DNA of 39,888 bases from Elioraea sp. Yellowstone (GTDB lineage: Bacteria > Pseudomonadota > Alphaproteobacteria > Acetobacterales > Acetobacteraceae). The notes under the pieces were generated by a model. That model did not search any database. It was not told the DNA's origin and saw only the letters and a program-made list of their open reading frames with translations. The stretch lies in NCBI RefSeq assembly GCF_006704265.1, contig NZ_VIKA01000016.1, forward strand, positions 1 through 39,888, read 5' to 3'. Of this stretch, positions 34,095 through 39,888 are shown in pieces (the stretch's first letter is position 1; each line of letters opens with the position of its first letter). The translations under genes were made by a program, and so were the position numbers.

Positions 34095-35201
34095 ATGCTG
34101 ACCACCGCCATCTTTCCGGGCCGCTACGTCCAGGGTGAGGGCGCGCTCGAGGCGCTCGGCGAGGAGGTCGCCCGCTTCGGGTCGCGCGCCTTCGCGGTGA
34201 TGGACCCCTTCGCGATGGACACGTTGCGGCCCAGGATCGAGACCGGCCTGGGCGAGGCCATCGCGCTGACCGCGGAGCGCTTCGGCGGCGAGTGCAGCGA
34301 CGAGGAGATCGCGCGGCTCGCCGAGGCCGCCTCGGCCGCCGAGGTGATCGTCGGCATCGGCGGCGGCAAGGCGCTCGACACCGCCAAGGCGGTCGCCCAC
34401 GGCCTGCGCAGGCCGGTCGCGATCGTGCCGACGATCGCCTCGACGGATGCGCCCTGCTCCGCCCTCTCGGTGATCTACACCCCCGAAGGCGCGTTCAAGC
34501 GCTACCTCGTGCTGCCGCAGAACCCCGCGGTCGTGCTCGTGGATACCGGCGTGATCGCGCGCGCGCCGGTACGCTTCCTGGTCGCCGGCATGGGCGATGC
34601 GCTCTCAACCTGGTTCGAGGCCGAGGACTGCCGCGTCAAGCGCGGCGCGAACATGACCGGCAGGCTCGGGCCGATGACGGCTTATGCGCTCGCCCGGCTC
34701 TGCTACGACACGCTGCTGCAGTATGGCGTGCTCGCCAAGGCCGCCTGCGCGCAGCAGGTGGTGACACCCGCGCTGGAACATGTCGTCGAGGCGAACACGC
34801 TGCTCTCCGGCCTCGGCTTCGAGAGCGGAGGGCTCGCCGCCGCGCATGCGATCCACAACGGGCTCACCGTGCTCGACGAGACGCACGACTACTGGCACGG
34901 CGAGAAGGTGGCGATCGGCACGCTCGCGCTGCTCATGCTGGCTGACCGCCCGCCGGCGCTGATCGACGAGGTGTTCGGCTTCTGCGAACGCGTCGGCCTG
35001 CCGACCACGCTCGCCGCGATCGGGCTCGGCGGCGTGGACGACGCGGCGCTGATGCGGGTGGCCGAGCGCGCCTGCGCGGAGGGCGAGACGATCTGGAACA
35101 CGCCGCACGAGGTGAGCCCGCGCCGCGTCGTGGCGGCGCTGCGCGCGGTGGATGCGGAGGGAACGCGGCGGGCGAAGGCAATGCCGCGCGCGGCGGAGTA
35201 G
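34095..35201 (+). CDS. gldA: Glycerol dehydrogenase-like iron/zinc alcohol dehydrogenase
   Basis: A 368-aa family III metal-dependent alcohol dehydrogenase, of the GldA type that oxidises glycerol to dihydroxyacetone with NAD. Landmarks are the nucleotide motif [33 protein letters not shown], the metal-ligand segments [24 protein letters not shown] and [10 protein letters not shown], and the length typical of GldA. The ATG at 34095 follows AGGAGG with ideal spacing. It is monocistronic and convergent with tctA (11-base gap). The related 1-phosphate and butanol dehydrogenases are less likely because the TIASTDAP wording is characteristic of GldA. Confidence 0.9.
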   Translation: MLTTAIFPGRYVQGEGALEALGEEVARFGSRAFAVMDPFAMDTLRPRIETGLGEAIALTAERFGGECSDEEIARLAEAASAAEVIVGIGGGKALDTAKAVAHGLRRPVAIVPTIASTDAPCSALSVIYTPEGAFKRYLVLPQNPAVVLVDTGVIARAPVRFLVAGMGDALSTWFEAEDCRVKRGANMTGRLGPMTAYALARLCYDTLLQYGVLAKAACAQQVVTPALEHVVEANTLLSGLGFESGGLAAAHAIHNGLTVLDETHDYWHGEKVAIGTLALLMLADRPPALIDEVFGFCERVGLPTTLAAIGLGGVDDAALMRVAERACAEGETIWNTPHEVSPRRVVAALRAVDAEGTRRAKAMPRAAE

Positions 35202-35212
35202 CCGGGGCGAGG

Positions 35213-36772
35213 CTACCGCCCCCGCCCGCCGTCTTCGCCACGCGGCGGGCGATGGAGCCCCCCCGCCGGCGCTCCACCCCGCCCGAGCCGCACGGGACCG
35301 CGCCGCACCAGCCCGACGACGATCGCGATCCAGACCGCGGCCGTCACCGCCGCGAGCACGGCGGCGATCGGCCGCGAGACGAAGAACGCGAGGCTGCCGT
35401 CGCCCTTCATCATCGTCGTCATGAAGTGCTTCTCGAACTGGTCGCCCAGCACGATGCCCAGGATCGCGGGTGCCACCGGGACGTCGTTCTCCTCCATCAG
35501 CCAGGCGAGGATTCCCATCACCGCCATGACCACGAGCGCGAAGGGGTTGTTGTCGATCGCGAACGAGCCGACCATGCAGAACAGCAGGATCAGGGGCGTC
35601 AGCACCGGCCGGGGCACCAGCAGGACCTTGGCGCAGAGCCGGATCGCGACCACCCCGATCGGGACCATCACGATGTTGGCGATCACGAAGGCGAGGAACA
35701 GCGCGCCGATCTGCTCGGGATTGAACAGGAACACGTCCGGCCCGGGCTGGATGCCCTTCATCAGCAGCAGCCCGATCACGATCGCGGTGACGGAATCGCC
35801 CGGAATGCCGAACACCAGCGCCGGCACCCAGGCGCCGGCGATCGCGGCGTTGTTGGCCGCCCCCGCGTCCACGAGCCCCTCCTCGGACCCCTTGCCGAAC
35901 CGGTCGGGGTCCCTCGAGAACCGCTTGCCGACCGCATAGCTGATCCAGGCGGCGATGTCGGCCCCGGCGCCGGGCAGGATGCCGATCGCGGTGCCGATCA
36001 CGTTGCCGCGCATCAGGTTCACCGGATGGCGGCGCACCACGCCGCCCGTGCCGCGCAGGATGCTGCCGAGGCGGCGCACCTGCACCTCGGCGGCGTTGCG
36101 GATCGTCGGCAGGTTGCGCAGGATCTCGCTGATCGCGAACATCCCGACCATCGCCGGGATGAACGACACGCCCGACAGCAGGCTGCTGATCCCGCCGGTG
36201 AAGCGCGGATGGCCCGCGGTCACGTCCTGGCCGATCGTGGCGATGAACAGGCCGACCAGCAGGCTCACCGCGCCCTTCAGGGGATCGCGCCCGGCCACCA
36301 TCACCGCGCAGGAGAGGCCGAGGGCGACCAGCCAGAAATACTCCATGCCGGAGAACCTGAGCGCGATCTCGGCAAGCCGCGGCGCGAGCAGGATCAGGAC
36401 GGCCGTGCCGAACAGCCCGCCGATCGCCGAGGTCACGAGGCAGATGCCGAGCGCAAGTTCCGGCCTGCCCTGCCGCGTGAGCTGGTAGGCATCGTCCACA
36501 TAGGCGGCCGAGGCCGGCGTGCCGGGGATGCGCATCAGCGCGCCGGGGATGTCGCCGGCGAAGATCGCCATCGCGGTCGTCATCACCACCGCGGTCAGCG
36601 CCGCCACCGGCTCGAGGAAGAAGCTCACCGGCACGAGCAGCGCCACCGCCATGGTGGCCGAGAGCCCCGGCATCGCGCCGACGAACAGCCCGAACATCGC
36701 CGCGGCGATGCCGACCATCACCGTCTGCGGCTGCATCAGCAGCGCCAGCGCCTGCGGCAGCGCCTCGATCAC
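35213..36772 (-). CDS. tctA: Tripartite tricarboxylate transporter large permease TctA
   Basis: A 519-aa membrane protein with about 12 hydrophobic segments. It has the family signature GLFVGAMPGLSATMAVALLV near the N-terminus and a repeated form (GTAIGILPGAGADIAAWISY) in the middle. It forms the main permease for an organic acid such as a tricarboxylate, using a sodium or proton gradient. The start is a GTG at 36772 overlapping the TctB stop by 4 bases (GTGA). It is the last gene of a tctC-tctB-tctA operon. Confidence 0.93.
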   Translation of the reverse strand: MIEALPQALALLMQPQTVMVGIAAAMFGLFVGAMPGLSATMAVALLVPVSFFLEPVAALTAVVMTTAMAIFAGDIPGALMRIPGTPASAAYVDDAYQLTRQGRPELALGICLVTSAIGGLFGTAVLILLAPRLAEIALRFSGMEYFWLVALGLSCAVMVAGRDPLKGAVSLLVGLFIATIGQDVTAGHPRFTGGISSLLSGVSFIPAMVGMFAISEILRNLPTIRNAAEVQVRRLGSILRGTGGVVRRHPVNLMRGNVIGTAIGILPGAGADIAAWISYAVGKRFSRDPDRFGKGSEEGLVDAGAANNAAIAGAWVPALVFGIPGDSVTAIVIGLLLMKGIQPGPDVFLFNPEQIGALFLAFVIANIVMVPIGVVAIRLCAKVLLVPRPVLTPLILLFCMVGSFAIDNNPFALVVMAVMGILAWLMEENDVPVAPAILGIVLGDQFEKHFMTTMMKGDGSLAFFVSRPIAAVLAAVTAAVWIAIVVGLVRRGPVRLGRGGAPAGGLHRPPRGEDGGRGR

Positions 36773-37248
36773 AGCGCGTACCGGAGCCCGGCCAGCAGCC
36801 CGAGCGGCAGCGGCACGCGCAGCCACTCGGCGAACATCAGATGGATTGCCAGCGGCCCGAGCGCGGCGGTGGCGAGGGCGAGCCGCCAGGAGGCGCCGAA
36901 ACGGCGCGTCAGGACCAGCAGGATCGCCGCGGCGGTCGGGATGAAGCCGAGACGTTCCGCCACCAGCAGATAGGCCGCGACCGCGCCGAGCACCAGCAGG
37001 GCATCCAGCCGCGCGCGCGGATCGGTGATCAGCGGGCCGGGATCGACCCAGCGCGCGCCGCCCCCTGTCCGCGCATGGCGCAGGAACAGCCCCAGCGCGC
37101 AGAGCACGAAGCCGCCCGCGATCGCGGTCGGGAACAGCGAGGGGCCGAAGTTCTGCCCGGGCACGCCCGGGAAGCCCTGCGCGACCGCCGCGATCGCGGC
37201 CGCCGCGCCGAGCAGCACCATGCCCAGCGCGGCATCCGAGAGCCGCAA
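36769..37248 (-). CDS. tctB: Tripartite tricarboxylate transporter small permease TctB
   Basis: A 159-aa membrane protein with four hydrophobic segments, starting MRLSDAALGMVLLGAAAAI and including GQNFGPSLFPTAIAGGFVLC, the usual TctB opening with a conserved FGP(S)LFP turn. It is the poorly conserved small subunit. The start is a TTG at 37248, 4 bases after the stop of tctC; no ATG or GTG in the right place exists. The stop overlaps the tctA start. The identity rests partly on position. Confidence 0.88.
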   Translation of the reverse strand: MRLSDAALGMVLLGAAAAIAAVAQGFPGVPGQNFGPSLFPTAIAGGFVLCALGLFLRHARTGGGARWVDPGPLITDPRARLDALLVLGAVAAYLLVAERLGFIPTAAAILLVLTRRFGASWRLALATAALGPLAIHLMFAEWLRVPLPLGLLAGLRYAL

Positions 37249-37252
37249 GACG

Positions 37253-38230
37253 CTACGACTTCGCCAGGCCGAGCGCCTTCATCACCCCGCCGAGGTCGCG
37301 GTCCGACTTCTCGACGAAGGCGGCGAGCTCGGCCGCCGGCATCGGGTTCAATCCGAAGCCGCGCGCATCCATCGCCTTCTTCCACTCCTCGCTCGCCATC
37401 GCCTTCAGCGCCGCCTCTTCGAGACGCCTGGCGATCGGCGCCGGCATGCCCTTCGGCCCCATCACCGAGAGATAGGAGGCGAGCGTCCAGTCCGAGCCGA
37501 TCGCCTCCTTCACCGTCGGGATGTCGGGGAAGGCGGGCACGCGCGCGGGCATCATCGCCGCGAGCGACCGCACGCGTCCCGCGCGCAGGAGCGTCGCTGC
37601 CTCCGGGATGCCGCAGGGGACGATGTGCACCCCGCCCGCGACGAGTTCGCGCAGCCCCGAGGCAGCGCCGTCCGAGGGGATCCAGGGCGCGGCGTCGGGC
37701 GGCAGCCCGACCGACTGCAGCAGCCCCGCGATCGCGAGGTGCCAGATGCCGCCCTGCCCGGTGCCCGAGGACTTGTACTTGCCCGGGTTCGCCCGGATGT
37801 CGTCGATCATGTCCTTGAGCGTCTTCCACGGGCTGTCGGCCGCCACCTGCACGCCCGCGGGCACCAGGTTCATCATCGCGATCGGCGTGTAGTCGCGCCA
37901 AGTGAGCCTGGTCAGCCCCTGCCAGTGCATCATGCCGATCTCGACGGTCACGGCGCCGATCGTGTAGCCGTCGGGTGCGGCCTCGGCGATCGCCGAGTGG
38001 CCGACCACGCCCGACCCGCCGGTGCGGTTCACGACCGTCACCGGCTGGCCGAGTTCGCGCTCGAGCAGGCTCGCGATCGTGCGGCTGTGGTAGTCGGTGC
38101 CGCCGCCTGCGCCCCAGGGCACGATGAACTGGATCGGCCGCGCGGGCCACTGCCCCTGCGCGAGCGCAGGCGCGGCGAGCGCGGTCGTGCCGGCCGCGGC
38201 GAGGCGGCCAAGAGTGCGGCGTGTCAGCAT
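37253..38230 (-). CDS. tctC: Tripartite tricarboxylate transporter binding protein TctC (Bug family)
   Basis: A 325-aa periplasmic binding protein. The signal peptide MLTRRTLGRLAAAGTTALAA ends near ALA-QGQW. The mature part has IQFIVPWGAGGGTDYHSR, VNRTGGSGVVGHSAIAEA and GYTIGAVTVEIG, the standard Bug landmarks. A GAGGAGA site precedes the ATG at 38230. Unlike the orphan at 27098-28075, it is adjacent to its permeases. The ligand is an unspecified carboxylate. The sequence is quite different from that of the orphan Bug protein. Confidence 0.93.
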   Translation of the reverse strand: MLTRRTLGRLAAAGTTALAAPALAQGQWPARPIQFIVPWGAGGGTDYHSRTIASLLERELGQPVTVVNRTGGSGVVGHSAIAEAAPDGYTIGAVTVEIGMMHWQGLTRLTWRDYTPIAMMNLVPAGVQVAADSPWKTLKDMIDDIRANPGKYKSSGTGQGGIWHLAIAGLLQSVGLPPDAAPWIPSDGAASGLRELVAGGVHIVPCGIPEAATLLRAGRVRSLAAMMPARVPAFPDIPTVKEAIGSDWTLASYLSVMGPKGMPAPIARRLEEAALKAMASEEWKKAMDARGFGLNPMPAAELAAFVEKSDRDLGGVMKALGLAKS

Positions 38231-38291
38231 GCGGAACGTCTCCTCACCGTCGCGGGCGGCCGGCATTGCGCTGCCGGTCCTGACGGCGGCG

Positions 38292-38321
38292 ATTGAACGC
38301 GGGCATCACGCCCAGCGTCAA
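38292..38321 (-). promoter_or_regulatory. Candidate sigma-70 promoter of the tctCBA operon
   Basis: On the minus strand, TTGACG (38321-38316), 18 bases, then TTCAAT (38297-38292). The -35 matches 5 of 6 and the -10 matches 4 of 6 consensus bases. The predicted start near 38286 lies about 55 bases before the tctC ATG. Confidence 0.45.
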
Positions 38322-38377
38322 GCGCGCGCGATCGCGCCCTGTTCCGGTATCGTGGCGCCGATGCGGGGGAATCGCGG

Positions 38378-39888
38378 ATGACCGATCCGGTGGTCGAGGC
38401 CTTGCGGCGGGCGCAGCGCGACCTGCTCGACCTCTCCACGCGCAACCGGCTGCTGTCGCTGCCGAAGCGCAGCGCCGGGGTGGTGCCGATCGTCGGGGAG
38501 CGTTCGGCGGCGGTGTTCGCGCGCCTCGTCACCGAGGCCAGGGCGATGGGCTTCGCGCCCACCGAGGCCGAGCCCGATGCCGCGCCGGCGCCGCGCGGCC
38601 GGCGCCGTGCCGTCGCCGCGCCGGGGGCCGCCGCCACACCCGATCCGGACGACCTGATCCTCTCCGCGCCGCTCACCGCGACCGCGCTCGCCCGCGTGCT
38701 GACACGGATCGAGCGCGACGCGCGCAGCGTCCTGCAGGAGCAGGGGCTGAACATCCTCTCGCTCGGCCTGGGACAGCTCGTCTGGCGCGACCCCCGCACG
38801 CCCGAGACCGAACGACGCGCGCCGCTCCTGCTCGTGCCCTGCGCACTCGCCCGCGCGACCGCCCGCGACGCCTTCCGGGTGCGCTGGGACGGAGCCGAGA
38901 TCGCCGGCAATCTCACCCTCGCGGCCATGCTCGCCGAGCAGTTCCGCCTTCGTCTGCCCGACCCGCCGGAGCTCGACGAGCGTGCCCCCGAGGCCTGGGC
39001 CGCAGTCGAGGCGTGGTTCGCCGCGGCGGCCGAGGCCGTGCAGCCGGCCGGGTTCCGCATCGAGCCGGACGGGATCACACTCGGATTGTTCTCGTTCGCG
39101 AAGTATCTGATGCATCGGGACCTCGAGCGCCCCGAGATCGCCGCGCACCCGCTCGTGCGGGCGCTGCTCGGCGCCGCGCCGCCGCCCTGCTTCGAGCCCT
39201 TCCCCGACGATGCCGAGATCGACGCGCTGATTCCGGTCGAGCGGCTCGACTTCGTGCTCGATTCCGACGGCAGCCAGACGCTGGCCGCCGAGGCGGTGCG
39301 CCGCGGCGCGTCGCTCGTGATCCAGGGCCCGCCGGGCACCGGCAAGAGCCAGGTGATCGCCAACCTGATCGCCCAGGCCGTCATGGACGGCAAGACGGTG
39401 CTGTTCGTCGCCGAGAAGCTCGCCGCACTCGAGGTGGTGCAGCGCCGGCTCGAGGGTGTCGGTCTCGGCCCGGCGTGCCTCGCGCTGCACAGCGAGGGGG
39501 CGACCCGGCGCGCGCTCCTCGCCGAGCTCGATGCGACGCTGAAGGCGCCCCGTCCGGCACCGCCCGACCGCGACCCGGTGATCCGCACGCTCGGCGCCCT
39601 GCGCGGCCGCCTCAACCGTCATGCCGCCGCCATGCACGCGCCGATCGGCGAGACCGGCTGGACCGCGTTCCGCGCGATCGGCGAGGTCGTGCGGCTGAAA
39701 CAGGCAGGCGTGGCGCCTCCGGAGCTCAGGCTCGACGCGGCGGGCTGGAGCGCCGCACGGATCCTCGAGGCTGGCCGGCTCGTCCGTGACCTCGCCGCGA
39801 CCGCGGCGCGGATGGGTCCGCCCGCCCGGCATCCCTGGCGCGGCGTGCGCGCGACCGCGCTCGTGCCGACCGAGCTCGACCGCATCCC
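38378..39888 (+). CDS. DUF4011 / superfamily-1 helicase-like protein (3' end beyond the window)
   Basis: The first 503 codons of a large protein, open to the end of the window. Residues about 5-260 match the DUF4011 wording: LRRAQRDLLDLSTRNRLLSL near the start, LGLGQLVWRD, PLLLVPCALARA and FSFAKYLMHRDL. Then comes VERLDFVLDSDGSQTLAAEA and the Walker A GPPGTGKS at residues 317-324, followed by VLFVAEKLAALEVVQRRLEG, the beginning of an SF1 helicase/ATPase domain. Relatives are typically 1300-2000 aa with a C-terminal DUF3320 or Vsr-like nuclease domain. Some are reported in anti-phage systems (the Hhe type, as I recall). The ATG at 38378 has GGGGGA upstream. The nuclease part cannot be seen here. 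Confidence 0.85.
   Translation, partial: MTDPVVEALRRAQRDLLDLSTRNRLLSLPKRSAGVVPIVGERSAAVFARLVTEARAMGFAPTEAEPDAAPAPRGRRRAVAAPGAAATPDPDDLILSAPLTATALARVLTRIERDARSVLQEQGLNILSLGLGQLVWRDPRTPETERRAPLLLVPCALARATARDAFRVRWDGAEIAGNLTLAAMLAEQFRLRLPDPPELDERAPEAWAAVEAWFAAAAEAVQPAGFRIEPDGITLGLFSFAKYLMHRDLERPEIAAHPLVRALLGAAPPPCFEPFPDDAEIDALIPVERLDFVLDSDGSQTLAAEAVRRGASLVIQGPPGTGKSQVIANLIAQAVMDGKTVLFVAEKLAALEVVQRRLEGVGLGPACLALHSEGATRRALLAELDATLKAPRPAPPDRDPVIRTLGALRGRLNRHAAAMHAPIGETGWTAFRAIGEVVRLKQAGVAPPELRLDAAGWSAARILEAGRLVRDLAATAARMGPPARHPWRGVRATALVPTELDRI

Noticed and set aside
38230-38350. GGAAC-N16-CGCT on the minus strand, a possible EcfG promoter before tctC
   Set aside because: The most conserved T of the -10 element is changed, and a better sigma-70 promoter (TTGACG-N18-TTCAAT) is available for the operon.

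Overview
This is a 39.9-kb chromosomal window of very high GC content (about 70% by eye) from an alphaproteobacterium. It is most likely a member of the Acetobacteraceae or a related Rhodospirillales family. The evidence is the general stress response set found only in alphaproteobacteria (PhyR, NepR, EcfG-type sigma factors and a HisKA_2 kinase), the mreBCD-mrdA-rodA cell-shape operon, the recA/alaS neighbourhood, and many Bug/Tct-type solute-binding proteins. The genus is inference. Coding density is high. I see no insertion sequence, CRISPR array, rRNA or prophage.

Layout, left to right. (1) 1-3212: the end of an NAD(P)-dependent epimerase, an M20 amidohydrolase, a DsbA/FrnE-type oxidoreductase and a convergent marC. 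(2) 3326-9061, minus strand: tRNA-Lys(CTT) and the elongasome operon mreB-mreC-mreD-mrdA-rodA. (3) 9209-14312: a general stress response locus with phyR, two EcfG-like sigma factors, nepR and a membrane HisKA_2 histidine kinase. Among these lie three small membrane or lipoprotein genes: a glycine-zipper lipoprotein, a 52-aa DUF1328-like protein and a 72-aa DUF3185-like protein. Two of the three have exact EcfG-type promoters (GGAAC-N16-CGTT), and the third has a near match. (4) 14326-16130: leuA behind a leucine-rich leader peptide and hairpins, a candidate leucine attenuator. (5) 16165-19896: a TPP enzyme divergent from two tandemly duplicated D-2-hydroxyacid dehydrogenases. (6) 19915-22593: a two-subunit Mo/2Fe-2S oxidoreductase of the isoquinoline 1-oxidoreductase type. 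(7) 22790-27093: a ureohydrolase followed by a complete polar amino-acid ABC importer. (8) 27098-28075: an orphan Bug-type binding protein. (9) 28150-33626, minus strand: cutA, alaS, a gene with a possible Stv adhesin domain, a cytidine deaminase and recA. (10) 33627-34094: a 468-bp gap with an orphan plus-strand terminator, then a glycerol-dehydrogenase-like gene. (11) 35213-38230: a tctCBA tripartite tricarboxylate transporter operon. (12) 38378 to the end: the first 503 codons of a large DUF4011/superfamily-1 helicase-like protein, a family seen in anti-phage systems. It is cut by the window edge.

How the parts work together. In known alphaproteobacteria, stress-activated PhyR captures NepR and so frees EcfG to transcribe from GGAAC/CGTT promoters. 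Here the regulators and probable target genes are interleaved, so the targets can be proposed from sequence. The catabolic half is a series of small import-and-degrade modules typical of a heterotroph living on organic acids and amino compounds. The most informative non-coding finds are the EcfG promoters, the leuA leader (apparently leaderless, with a sigma-70 promoter just upstream) and the orphan terminator between recA and the glycerol-dehydrogenase-like gene.
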